64,000 bases of DNA, taken from Acidihalobacter_A sp037381185. GTDB taxonomy: Bacteria; Pseudomonadota; Gammaproteobacteria; DSM-5130; Acidihalobacteraceae. The position numbers were made by a program, and so were the translations under genes. The stretch covers positions 1 to 64,000 of the forward strand of contig NZ_JARRQY010000008.1 of NCBI RefSeq assembly GCF_037381185.1. The letters are read 5' to 3'. This document shows positions 24,482 through 32,769 of the stretch, piece after piece (position 1 is the first letter of the stretch; each line of letters begins with the position of its first letter). The notes beneath the pieces were generated by a model. It was not told the DNA's origin, made no database searches, and saw only the letters and a list, made by a program, of their open reading frames with translations.

Positions 24482-25228
24482 CTACAAGCGCAGATTGAGT
24501 CCGCTCAGACGCCCGGCGTCAGGCCCGAGCAGATAGAGATACGGGCCGATCACCGTTTCCGGTATGGTCTGTGCTCCGTCCGATCGTGCGAGCGAGTACT
24601 CCTGGGTGGTGACTGCATTGCTGTCGACGCCGTTAACGCGTATCGGATGCTCGCAGCCTGCGTCATGTTCCGAGGCCAGGATGCTGAGCATCGCCTCCTG
24701 CCCGGCCTTGGCGACGCCGTAGGCGCCGTCCCCCGCATCGCGTATGTCGTGAGTCGAGAACACGATGGCCGGGTCGGCTGCCCGCTCGAGCAGCGGCAGA
24801 CAGGCGCGGGTCATCAGGAAAGGCGCGTTCAGGTTGACCATCAGCACGCGCGGCCATAGCTCGATGTCGTAGTCCTTGATCGGATCGCGGGCGCCGATCC
24901 AGCCCACGTTGTTCACCAGGCCGTCGAGACGACCGAATTCACGGCCAAGATTCTCGGCCAGGTCGGCATGGTCCTTGGCGGTCGCACCTTCCAGGTTCAT
25001 CGGGTAGATCGCCGGCTGTGCTCCGCCCGCGGCCTCGATCTCGTCGTAGACCGCCTCCAACGGTTTGACGGCCTTGTCGAGCAGGACCACGGTTGCGCCA
25101 TGCGCGGCGCAGGCCAGCGAAAGCGCGCGCCCGATGCCTTCACCCGCACCCGTGATGAGGATGACCCGCTCGGCGAGCAGATTGGAGGATGGCTCGTAGT
25201 GTTTGATGGCGTCGAGGTCGAGGGACAT
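24482..25228 (-). CDS. yciK: Short-chain dehydrogenase/reductase, YciK-like
   Basis: 248 residues with a Rossmann fold. The cofactor loop TGAGEGIG is at 26-33, the NNVGW segment follows strand 4, and the catalytic YGVAK lies near residue 165, with the serine of FSTHDI in the expected preceding strand. The N-terminal KHYEPSSNLLAERVILITGAG fits YciK, an SDR of unknown substrate. YciK is usually next to sohB, cobO or btuR in enterics, but here it is followed by the sRNA locus and preceded by a LysE exporter gene 76 bases away. Confidence 0.86.
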   Translation of the reverse strand: MSLDLDAIKHYEPSSNLLAERVILITGAGEGIGRALSLACAAHGATVVLLDKAVKPLEAVYDEIEAAGGAQPAIYPMNLEGATAKDHADLAENLGREFGRLDGLVNNVGWIGARDPIKDYDIELWPRVLMVNLNAPFLMTRACLPLLERAADPAIVFSTHDIRDAGDGAYGVAKAGQEAMLSILASEHDAGCEHPIRVNGVDSNAVTTQEYSLARSDGAQTIPETVIGPYLYLLGPDAGRLSGLNLRL

Positions 25229-25304
25229 GTCGAACTACCAGGCGAAGGATTTGCAGGTCTAAGTCTAACCGAGGTTGCTGCGAAGTGATTGTGCGGCGTT
25301 AGCC

Positions 25305-25925
25305 TTATGAGCGAATTCCGAAATCGACCGCAAGATAGACGATCGATACGACGATCAGCAACGCCATCAGTTTATTGAACAGTCCGATGCTGCCGGTCAA
25401 TCTGGAGGCGAAGCGTCCCAGACATGCCCATATGGCAACGGAGAAAAAGCATACGACGAAGTATGTCGCGCAGAACAGCGCGAGCACCGAGGCATAGTTC
25501 GAATGCGGAGCGACGAAAAGCGATATGGCGGAGAGTGAAACGATCCAGGCCTTGGGGTTGAGCCATTGGCCGACCGCGCCGGCCAAAATGCCGGGTGCTT
25601 GCGACAGGCGTTCGCTGCTCAGGTCTGCTGGCGCCAGCGCGATACGACCGGCAAGGTAGAGCATGTACGCGCCGCCCAGCATCGTCATACTCCGCGTCAG
25701 CAGAGGGTAGTCTGCGACTGCTCCTCCGAAGCCGATGCCGGTCAGCAGCAGCAATGCCGTGAATCCCGCCGCGGCGCCTAGCGCATATCCCACGCCCACG
25801 GCAATGCCGTAACGGGCGCCGGCCATAGCAGCAATCGCATTTACCGGTCCGGGCGACGCGGAGGTGGCCAGGGCAAAGCCTAGCAGCGGCAGGAAGGTGC
25901 CGATCAGTGTATGCGTCATCGACAT
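25305..25925 (-). CDS. LysE/RhtB family amino-acid exporter
   Basis: 206 residues with six hydrophobic segments. The conserved N-terminal SPGPVNAI after the first segment and the GQWLNPKAWIVSL motif near residue 120 are diagnostic for LysE-type efflux permeases, which expel amino acids or derivatives with proton antiport. The gene is six bases downstream of the DUF2000 gene and one gene away from an AraC regulator, an arrangement suggesting substrate-induced export. The ATG at 25925 is used; a second ATG two codons later is possible. Confidence 0.9.
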   Translation of the reverse strand: MSMTHTLIGTFLPLLGFALATSASPGPVNAIAAMAGARYGIAVGVGYALGAAAGFTALLLLTGIGFGGAVADYPLLTRSMTMLGGAYMLYLAGRIALAPADLSSERLSQAPGILAGAVGQWLNPKAWIVSLSAISLFVAPHSNYASVLALFCATYFVVCFFSVAIWACLGRFASRLTGSIGLFNKLMALLIVVSIVYLAVDFGIRS

Positions 25926-25931
25926 CGACTG

Positions 25932-26333
25932 TTACAGAAGCCGGAAGCCACCCGACAGCCTGTTGATCGTCCTGCGTTCTCCGAACAGCAGCACGGCGTG
26001 CACAGGCAGGTTTTCGATACGCGCGTTCGCGAGTGCCGCGGAATAGGCCGCATAGGTTTTACTTTTCAGGGCCGCGGCCGTATAGACCGCGCTCCAGTGT
26101 AGGCCGGGTTCGCGATGTGTGCCGAGGCGACGCAGTTCGGTCTCATCGGTGCGTAGGACCGGCAGCGGCAGGGTGACGATGCCCGGCAGCAGTTGGCCGT
26201 CGGCATCGCGAGTGTCGGCGCCGACCAGTTCGGGCCTGGCTCTGCCCAGGCTGAGCGCCAGCACGGCAGCCATGTTGGCCTGCAGTCCGGTGGGCAGACC
26301 ATGGTCCACGACGATTACGGTTTTGAGTTCCAC
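25932..26333 (-). CDS. DUF2000 family protein
   Basis: 133 residues. The N-terminal pattern KTVIVVDHGLPTGLQANMAAVLALSLG is typical of DUF2000 (key part LPTGLQANMAAVL), a family with a peptidyl-tRNA hydrolase II-like fold and no proven function. There are no membrane segments or signal peptide. It lies between an AraC regulator (97 bases upstream) and a LysE exporter (six bases downstream), all on the minus strand. A role linked to the exported metabolite is possible but unproven. Confidence 0.82.
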   Translation of the reverse strand: MELKTVIVVDHGLPTGLQANMAAVLALSLGRARPELVGADTRDADGQLLPGIVTLPLPVLRTDETELRRLGTHREPGLHWSAVYTAAALKSKTYAAYSAALANARIENLPVHAVLLFGERRTINRLSGGFRLL

Positions 26334-26430
26334 AGGTGTTCCTCGCTGTCCCGGATAGGTTCGGGGAGTACGCTAAGCGAGGAATGGAGGCCGCGTATTG
26401 TAAGAAATTAAGGACGTGTCCGGCCGTGGC

Positions 26431-27279
26431 TCAGGCCCGGTGAACGAGGAAAGCGCCGGGCGTGGCTCCGGTGATGCGGCGGAAACTGCGCAAAAAATGC
26501 GCTTGGTCGTGAAAGCCGAGGCGATAGGCGACATCGACGGCTGTTTCGCCGGCCAGAAGCAGGGCTTTCGCACGCTCGATACGCCGATACTGCCAGTAGG
26601 CGTAGGGTGGTATACCGACTTGCCGGGCGAAGGTCTGCAGCAGGTAGTTCGGGTGCAATTGCACGCGTTCGGCCAGACTGCATAGGGAGGTGTCTGCCGA
26701 GTTCCCGTCTCGAGGCGTCTCGGCGAGCGCGTCGAGATACTCGCGCACGGTGCGTACGGCCGCACTTTCCTGCCCCGGCGGACGATGCGTCAGGCCAGCA
26801 TGGCGCGTGAGAGTGTGGCGCAGGAGTTCGCTCAGCGCCGTTTCGACCCGCAGTTTCCAGCCGGCGTCGTGCGGCGCGTCGAGGCAGGTGCGAATTTCCG
26901 TCAGGCGGTGAGCGATGCCGCCGCCGCGATCGTCGGCGGTGAGTTCGCGGAAGCCGCGCGGGTGTGCTTCGTCCAGCAGAGTCGCCACGCTCTCTTCCGT
27001 GGCGTACAGCATGCGGTAGCGCAACCGTGGGCTGAGTGCGTAGCCGGTGTGCATCTCGCCGGGGTTCATGAGCGACAGTGTTCTGCGAGGCAGGGAGTGA
27101 CGGCTGCCGCGGCACAGATAGCCGCCGATGCCGGCTGCGATGGCCCCAATGGCGAAGGCGTCGTGGCAGTGGCGGCCGAAGGGCTGTCCACCGAAGTCGG
27201 CCTCGAAAAATTCGATGCCGGGCAGCCAGTCCAAGGCATGCAGACGATTGGTCGAGGCGCTGCTCATCGGTGGCATCAA
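26431..27279 (-). CDS. AraC family transcriptional regulator
   Basis: 282 residues. The N-terminal half is an AraC-type cupin sensor (residues about 15-110, with FGRHCHDAFAIG containing the cupin histidines). The C-terminal 100 residues hold two helix-turn-helix motifs: LAERVQLHPNYLLQTFARQVG and AVDVAYRLGFHDQAHFLRSFRR (the family's GF-D-HF block). This architecture is typical of local regulators of LysE exporters. It precedes the DUF2000 and lysE genes and probably controls them. The ATG at 27279 is used; an ATG four codons inside is possible. Confidence 0.9.
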   Translation of the reverse strand: MMPPMSSASTNRLHALDWLPGIEFFEADFGGQPFGRHCHDAFAIGAIAAGIGGYLCRGSRHSLPRRTLSLMNPGEMHTGYALSPRLRYRMLYATEESVATLLDEAHPRGFRELTADDRGGGIAHRLTEIRTCLDAPHDAGWKLRVETALSELLRHTLTRHAGLTHRPPGQESAAVRTVREYLDALAETPRDGNSADTSLCSLAERVQLHPNYLLQTFARQVGIPPYAYWQYRRIERAKALLLAGETAVDVAYRLGFHDQAHFLRSFRRITGATPGAFLVHRA

Positions 27280-27342
27280 AAGTCGTTTGCGGACATGGCG
27301 AAAAGCTTAGCGCGCCTCACCGGGTGCGGGCAATTGAGTGGT

Positions 27343-28641
27343 TCAGCCGGCTGCGGCGAGTCGCTGCGCACAATCCAGCCCGCTGCGTACCGCTCCTTCG
27401 AGCGTGGCGGGCAGCCCGGTGTCGAGATGGTCGCCGGCAAGCCACAAACCGTGTACCGGCGTTTGCGATGCCGGGCGCAGAGCTTCGGCGACCGGCGTGG
27501 CGGCGAAGGTGGCACGTCTCTCGCGCACGACCCAGGCGCTGCGGGCATGTCCGAGCGAGGGGAAGTGCTGGCCGAGCTGGTGCTGCGCGGTGGCGGCCAG
27601 GGTTTCGTTGTCGAGCGCCATGTGGGGACCCGAGCCGCTGATCACGCCTGCGAAGAGCCCGGGTTCGCCACCGAGCCCGCGGTCGAAGATCCACTGCAGC
27701 GGGCCGCCGAGCAGGCCCTGCATCGCGGTTTCCAGATAGACCTCGGGACCGTAGTCGAGATAGATCGTCGCGATGGGCAGCATTTCGAGTCCGGTCAGGC
27801 GCTCGGCGATCTCGGAGGTTTCGGCATGCGCGGCGAGCAGGCGGGCGCTGTCGTGAGGGCCGCAGGCGAGCACGACGGTGTCGGCCTCGAGCGTTTCGCC
27901 GTTGCGTAGTTCCAGGCCCGAGATACGTCCGTCCCGGACCGAAAGGTGTCTGACGCGAGTGCCGTAGCGCGTATTCGCGCCGTGCACTCGCAGAAAGGCC
28001 GCTGCGGGGTCCGGCAGCACGCGGCCCAGCGCGCGGGAGGGGAGGTATAGCGCGGATTGTTCGGGGCCGGCGAATGCGTCCTCGAGTACGCGGTGGAACA
28101 CCGCGGCCGAGGCGATTCCCGCCGGGGTATTGAGCGCGGCCAGGCACAGCGGTTCCCAGAGCTGGCGGCGCATGCGTGGAGGCTGTCCGGCGGCATCGAG
28201 CCAGGCGGAGACGGTCAGTTCGGGTGCCGGCGCACGACGTAGCCGGTGGGCCGCGCGCAGCCAGCGCCAGCGTTCGCGGAGCGTCAGTCCGCTGGCGCCG
28301 AGCAGGGCCTGGGCAAGGTGCAGACGGCCGGGCAGGCTGCCGGCACGCAAATGCAGATCACCTTCCGCTGCGTCGCGCATGCGCAGCTCCAGCGGAGTGC
28401 GTGCGAACACATCGGCCTCGCGTACACCGATGCGCGCCAGCAGGGCGCGGGTGTCGCGATAGGCGCCGAGCAGCAGATGCTGGCCGTTGTCGAAGGTACG
28501 CCCGTCGTGGCGAACGCTGCGGGCTCTTCCGCCGGCCGTCGGCGCGGCTTCGATCAGCGTGACCGGCAGGCCGCGCGCGCTCAGTTCCACGGCGGCGGCC
28601 AGTCCGGCCCAGCCGGCGCCGATTATGACGACGGGTTTCAC
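27343..28641 (-). CDS. hpnE: Hydroxysqualene dehydroxylase HpnE
   Basis: 432-residue FAD-dependent amine oxidase-fold enzyme. It starts with the dinucleotide motif VVIIGAGWAGLAAAVELSARG (key GAGWAGLAA at 8-16), then EAAPTAGGRARS, and ends with the FAD-contacting LWLAGDHLDTGLPATLEGAVRSG (key AGDHLDTGLPAT). In the HpnCDE route it reduces hydroxysqualene to squalene, the precursor of hopanoids. It overlaps the hpnD stop by four bases. Its position in a hpnC-hpnD-hpnE operon makes the assignment secure over related carotenoid desaturases. Confidence 0.93.
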   Translation of the reverse strand: MKPVVIIGAGWAGLAAAVELSARGLPVTLIEAAPTAGGRARSVRHDGRTFDNGQHLLLGAYRDTRALLARIGVREADVFARTPLELRMRDAAEGDLHLRAGSLPGRLHLAQALLGASGLTLRERWRWLRAAHRLRRAPAPELTVSAWLDAAGQPPRMRRQLWEPLCLAALNTPAGIASAAVFHRVLEDAFAGPEQSALYLPSRALGRVLPDPAAAFLRVHGANTRYGTRVRHLSVRDGRISGLELRNGETLEADTVVLACGPHDSARLLAAHAETSEIAERLTGLEMLPIATIYLDYGPEVYLETAMQGLLGGPLQWIFDRGLGGEPGLFAGVISGSGPHMALDNETLAATAQHQLGQHFPSLGHARSAWVVRERRATFAATPVAEALRPASQTPVHGLWLAGDHLDTGLPATLEGAVRSGLDCAQRLAAAG

Positions 28642-29507
28642 ACGGCAGGAGTCGGCTGGCGGCGGCGCAGGCGCTCCTCACGCCGTGCGGTGCGCCAGGC
28701 GAGCCACAGTTTGCGCAAGGGCGTCAGGCGGATGCGGTGTTCGAGCACGCGATAGCCGTCGCGTTCGATTTCGTCCAGCAGCCGCTGGTAGATCTCGGCC
28801 ATGATCAGGCCGCTGCGCTGGGCATGGCGGTCGCCGTCCGGCAGATGTTCGAAGGCGCGGCGGTAATAGTCGCGCGCCCGGGCTGCCTGAAAGGCGAACA
28901 GTTCGCGCAGCGCATCGTCGGTTGCAGGTTTGCGTAGATCGTCGGCAGTCACGCTGAAGCGCTGGAGTTCGTCCAGCGGCAGATAGACACGGCCACGTGC
29001 GACGTCTTCTCGAACATCGCGCAGGATGTTGGTGAGCTGGAAGGCGAGGCCGAGGTCATTGGCATAGCGTTCGGTCGCCGGGTCCTGGTAGCCGAAGATG
29101 CGGGCGGCGAGCAGCCCGACTACGCCGGCCACGCGGTAGCAGTACAGGGAAAGCTCGGTGAAGCTGGGATAGGCGTCGTAGTCGAGATCCATCTGCATGC
29201 CGTCGATGATCTCGAGGAAATACTCCTGCGCCAGCCCGAAATCCGCGATGGCCGGAGTCAGAGCCCGGCTGACGGGGTGCTGCGGAGTCCCGTCGAACAG
29301 ACGCCCGATCTCTTCGCGCCACCAGGCGAGTTTGGTGCGTGCGACGCCGACGTCCACGCACTCGTCGACCACGTCGTCCACTTCGCGGCAGAAGGCGTAC
29401 AGCGCGGTGATGGCGCGCCGGCGCTCCTCGGGCAGGAACAGGAAGCTGTAGTAGAAGCTCGAACCGCTGCGCGCCGTTTTCTGCTGGCAGTACTCTTCGG
29501 GGGTCAT
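28638..29507 (-). CDS. hpnD: Presqualene diphosphate synthase HpnD
   Basis: 289-residue squalene/phytoene synthase-family enzyme. Aspartate-rich motifs are present as CREVDDVVDE and LTNILRDVREDVARGRVYLP, the two magnesium/diphosphate sites. HpnD condenses two farnesyl diphosphates to presqualene diphosphate. The ATG at 29507 gives the family N-terminus MTPEEYCQQK; a TTG 69 bases upstream would overlap the hpnC stop but adds unconserved residues. It is the second gene of hpnC-hpnD-hpnE and overlaps hpnE by four bases. Confidence 0.93.
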   Translation of the reverse strand: MTPEEYCQQKTARSGSSFYYSFLFLPEERRRAITALYAFCREVDDVVDECVDVGVARTKLAWWREEIGRLFDGTPQHPVSRALTPAIADFGLAQEYFLEIIDGMQMDLDYDAYPSFTELSLYCYRVAGVVGLLAARIFGYQDPATERYANDLGLAFQLTNILRDVREDVARGRVYLPLDELQRFSVTADDLRKPATDDALRELFAFQAARARDYYRRAFEHLPDGDRHAQRSGLIMAEIYQRLLDEIERDGYRVLEHRIRLTPLRKLWLAWRTARREERLRRRQPTPAV

Positions 29508-29572
29508 GCCTTGGTCTATGGTGATGCGGCTGGTCAGTGTAACGCCTGAAAACGATTCATGGCAGGCGGGCT

Positions 29573-30448
29573 TCAAGCGCCGCCGGCGCGGCCGAATGCT
29601 CCTCGCAGGATCGCCATGCGGTCGGCCAGGTTCAAGCGGGGGCGGGTGAACACGTCGTCGGATTGCCGGCGCAGACGATACAGAATGCGCGCTCCGCCGA
29701 CGATGATCGCGCGCACTTCCAGGCCCATGCGCCCGGGCAGACGGCTGCCGAGCGGGGCGCCCGAGCGCAGCAGGCGGTCGGCGCGGGCGTACTGATGTTG
29801 CATCAGCCGATAGAGCCCGGGGGAGTTGCGCCGCGCGCCGATGTCATCGGGGGCGACGCCGAAGCGCTGCAGTTCGTCCAGCGGCAGGTACAGGCGTCCG
29901 CGCTGCGCGTAGTCCTCGTGCAGATCCTGGTAGAAGTTGATCAGTTGCAACGCGCTGCATACGGCGTCCGAACGGGCCAGGTTCTCCGGCGTGGCCTGTC
30001 CGCCAAGCTGCAGCAGCAGACGTCCGACGGGATTGGCCGAACGGCGGCAGTAGTTCATCACTTCGCCGAAGTCGGCGTAGCGCCGCTTGTGCACGTCCTG
30101 CAGGAAGGCATCGAGCAGGGCGTCGAGCTGTTCGGACGGAAGCGCGTGGCGGGCGATCGCGTCGGCCAGGGCGATAAACACCGGATCGTCGGCTTGTGGG
30201 CGGCCTTCGGCGGCCAGCTGCAAGCGGTGTCGATAGGCTTGCAGCGCCGTGGTGCGCTCGTCCTGGTCGAGTTGGCCCTCGTCGGCCAGGTCGTCCGCGT
30301 GGCGGGCGAAGGCATAGATGGCGGCGACCGGTTCGCGCAACTTGCGCGGCAGCAGCCGGGAGGCGACCGGGAAATTCTCGTAGTGCGAGCGGGCCAGCGC
30401 GGTGCAGTGGCGGTAGGCGTCCGCGACGGCGGCTGGATCGGAAATCAT
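29573..30448 (-). CDS. hpnC: Hydroxysqualene synthase HpnC
   Basis: 291-residue member of the squalene/phytoene synthase family. The first acidic motif is YAFARHADDLADE and the second INFYQDLHEDYAQRGRLYLP, both intact. HpnC converts presqualene diphosphate to hydroxysqualene, which HpnE reduces. HpnC and HpnD share the fold, but the N-terminal HYENFPVASRLLP marks HpnC. It is the first gene of the operon, and its start at 30448 faces the divergent PilZ gene across 64 bases that must hold both promoters. Squalene-hopene cyclase itself is not in the window. Confidence 0.93.
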   Translation of the reverse strand: MISDPAAVADAYRHCTALARSHYENFPVASRLLPRKLREPVAAIYAFARHADDLADEGQLDQDERTTALQAYRHRLQLAAEGRPQADDPVFIALADAIARHALPSEQLDALLDAFLQDVHKRRYADFGEVMNYCRRSANPVGRLLLQLGGQATPENLARSDAVCSALQLINFYQDLHEDYAQRGRLYLPLDELQRFGVAPDDIGARRNSPGLYRLMQHQYARADRLLRSGAPLGSRLPGRMGLEVRAIIVGGARILYRLRRQSDDVFTRPRLNLADRMAILRGAFGRAGGA

Positions 30449-30512
30449 ATGTCGCGTCTCTGCAGGTCAGGCGTTACTCTACGCGATGAGGATGCCACTT
30501 GGGAGATAAGGC

Positions 30513-30905
30513 ATGTCGGGAGAAGAGGAACATCGCTCGGTACATCGGGTGCCGTTCGTGCAGGGGGCGACGCTGCACGTGCATGGGAATGCCGTGTATG
30601 TGCGCCTGTTGGACATCTCGTTGATGGGCGCCCTGGTCGCTTCGGATGCTTCAGCGGCGGACATCGAAATCGGTGGTCCATGCGATATGCGGTTGACGCT
30701 GGGGCCGGACGTGGTGTTGGAGCTGGAAGGGGAAGTGGTGCGGGCGGCCGGTGACGGAAGCCGGCTTGGAATCCGCTGGGACAGCATGGACGTCGACAGC
30801 GCCAGCCATTTGCGCAGACTCCTCGAGTTGAACCTCGGCGACCACGATTTGATCGAGCAGGACATCGAGGCCATGTACGCCGCGCATGTGGACACCACCG
30901 ACTGA
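30513..30905 (+). CDS. PilZ domain protein, probable c-di-GMP receptor
   Basis: 130 residues, a single PilZ domain. The c-di-GMP-binding signature is present: R8-x3-R12 near the N-terminus and D34-x-S36-x2-G39 (DISLMG) on the following strand. The C-terminal helix (DHDLIEQDIEAMYAA) is acidic. It should bind c-di-GMP and regulate an unknown partner. It is divergent from hpnC and convergent with the TRAP operon, so no functional partner can be read from context. The ATG at 30513 follows a GGAG at about 30500. Confidence 0.88.
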   Translation: MSGEEEHRSVHRVPFVQGATLHVHGNAVYVRLLDISLMGALVASDASAADIEIGGPCDMRLTLGPDVVLELEGEVVRAAGDGSRLGIRWDSMDVDSASHLRRLLELNLGDHDLIEQDIEAMYAAHVDTTD

Positions 30906-30928
30906 GAGAGAGCCGCGCTTGCGCGCCC

Positions 30929-32230
30929 TCAGTGCGTCATTTGCGCGGGCAGCCAGGTCGCGATCTGCGGAAATGCGACCAGCAGCCCGACGGCCACGAT
31001 CATCACCACAAAGAATGCCAAGGCGTCGCGCGCGATCTTCAGTCCGTCGCGTCCCGACAGGCCCTGCAGCACGAACAGATTGAAGCCGACCGGTGGTGTG
31101 ATCTGCGCCATCTCGACCACGATGACGACGAAGACCCCGAACCATAGCAGGTCGATGTGGGCGGCTTCGACCATCGGCAGTAGAATCGCCGCCGTCAGCA
31201 CGATCATGGAAATGCCGTCCAGGAACATGCCCATGAGAATGAAGAAGACCAACAATACGGCGAGCAGCGCGTAGGGCGGCAAATGCAGTGCCGAGATCGC
31301 CGCGGCGATCGCGCTTGGAATGCCGGTATAGGCCATCGTCTTGGTCAGCAGGGTGGAGCCGGCGAGAATGAAGCCGATCATCGCCGTGGTGCGCGCAGCG
31401 CCTGCAAGCGAATCTAGAAAGTTCTTCCAACTCAATGATTTTGAAAGAATCGCTATCAGCATGGCGCCGACCACGCCCAGCGCGGCGGATTCCGTCGGCG
31501 TGGCGATGCCAGCGTAGATCGAGCCGATGACGCCGACGATGAGCGCGAGCAGGGGCAGCAGGCGGGCCGAGGCACGCAGACGCTCGCCGAGTGCGGTCCG
31601 CTGCGCCGCTTGCGGCAGGCTGTGCGGGTGCAGCAGCGCCCATACGATCAGATAGCCCATGAACAGGGCTACCAGCATCAGGCCCGGCAGCAGGCCGGCG
31701 ATGAACAGCCGGGCGATGGATACCTGGGCGGAGACGCCGTAGATGATCATCATGATCGACGGCGGGATGAGCAGTCCGAGAGTGCCCGAGCCGGCCAGCG
31801 AACCGAAGATGAGGCGGTCGGGGTAGCCGCGCCGGCGCAGCTCGGGGATGCTCATGCGGCCGAGCGTCGCGGCGGTGGCGGCGGACGAGCCGGAAACGCC
31901 GGCGAACAGTGCGCTGCCGACGACGTTTACATGCAGCAGCCGCCCCGGCACGCGTTCCAGCCAGGGTGCCAGCCCGCTGAATATCTGTTCGGACAGGCTG
32001 GTGCGGAACAGTATCTCGCCCATCCAGATGAACAGCGGCAGCGGCGCGAGGCTCCAGCCGGACACGGCGCTCCAGTAGGTCTGGCTCATGACCGGACCGA
32101 GTGGCGCCGAGGTGAAGAACACGATGCCGAGGCTGGCTACCGCGGTCAGCGCGAGACCCACCCACAGGCCGCCGGCAAGGAACAGGAGCAGCAGGCCGAG
32201 CAGGATGAGGCCGGTGAGTTCCAGGCTCAT
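30929..32230 (-). CDS. dctM: TRAP transporter large permease (DctM)
   Basis: 433 residues with about 12 hydrophobic segments. The family motifs PLFIWMGEILF, GVSGSSAATAATLG and GLLIPPSIMMIIYG (key LLIPPS) are visible, with a second set in the C-terminal half around QITPPVGFNLFVLQG. This subunit forms the sodium-coupled transport channel of the TRAP system. The ATG at 32230 overlaps the DctQ stop by four bases; the longer open frame upstream runs into the neighbour. It is the last gene of dctP-dctQ-dctM. Confidence 0.93.
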   Translation of the reverse strand: MSLELTGLILLGLLLLFLAGGLWVGLALTAVASLGIVFFTSAPLGPVMSQTYWSAVSGWSLAPLPLFIWMGEILFRTSLSEQIFSGLAPWLERVPGRLLHVNVVGSALFAGVSGSSAATAATLGRMSIPELRRRGYPDRLIFGSLAGSGTLGLLIPPSIMMIIYGVSAQVSIARLFIAGLLPGLMLVALFMGYLIVWALLHPHSLPQAAQRTALGERLRASARLLPLLALIVGVIGSIYAGIATPTESAALGVVGAMLIAILSKSLSWKNFLDSLAGAARTTAMIGFILAGSTLLTKTMAYTGIPSAIAAAISALHLPPYALLAVLLVFFILMGMFLDGISMIVLTAAILLPMVEAAHIDLLWFGVFVVIVVEMAQITPPVGFNLFVLQGLSGRDGLKIARDALAFFVVMIVAVGLLVAFPQIATWLPAQMTH

Positions 32231-32766
32231 GCGACCTCCTTCGGTTCGGCTCCGGCGAACAGGCCGACCAGGCGGTCGAGCAGGGCGATGCTGAGTGTCG
32301 CGCTGCCGGCGAGCAGCGTCGCCTGCGGTATCCAGAGCGGGACCGGCAGCAGACCGCTGGAAACCAGGTTGTAGCGCCACGACATCCCGACCATGGCGGC
32401 GGCGTAACGGCTGAGCAGCAACATGGTAATAAGACCGATGACGATGACTGCGGCTTCGAGCAGGCGGCGCAGCGCCGGGGGGGCGCGGTCGACGAACAGG
32501 GTTACGCGGATGTGCGCGTCCGCGCGCATGGCTGCAGGAAGCCCGAGGAAGATGCTGGCCGCCACGCAGTAGCCGGCCAGCTGATCGGAGGATGGCAGGA
32601 CCATGCCGAACCAGCGTGCCACCATGCCGGCCAGGACCAAGCCGGCGATCGCCAGCAGGCTGGCGGCCGAGGCGGCGAGGCTGAGCGTATACAGGCCGTC
32701 GAGAACGGCGCGGAACGCACGCCCCAGCCGCTGTCCTGCCGAGTGGGAGTGCGTTCCGTGCGTCAT
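32227..32766 (-). CDS. dctQ: TRAP transporter small permease (DctQ)
   Basis: 179 residues with four hydrophobic segments (about 28-50, 62-80, 100-122 and 142-162), the standard topology of the TRAP small subunit. A conserved-looking FLGLPAAMRADAHIRVTLFVDR segment (key MRADAHIRV) sits between segments two and three. It pairs with DctM. It starts three bases after the dctP stop and overlaps dctM by four bases, so all three components are tightly coupled. Confidence 0.9.
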   Translation of the reverse strand: MTHGTHSHSAGQRLGRAFRAVLDGLYTLSLAASAASLLAIAGLVLAGMVARWFGMVLPSSDQLAGYCVAASIFLGLPAAMRADAHIRVTLFVDRAPPALRRLLEAAVIVIGLITMLLLSRYAAAMVGMSWRYNLVSSGLLPVPLWIPQATLLAGSATLSIALLDRLVGLFAGAEPKEVA

Positions 32767-32769
32767 CCC

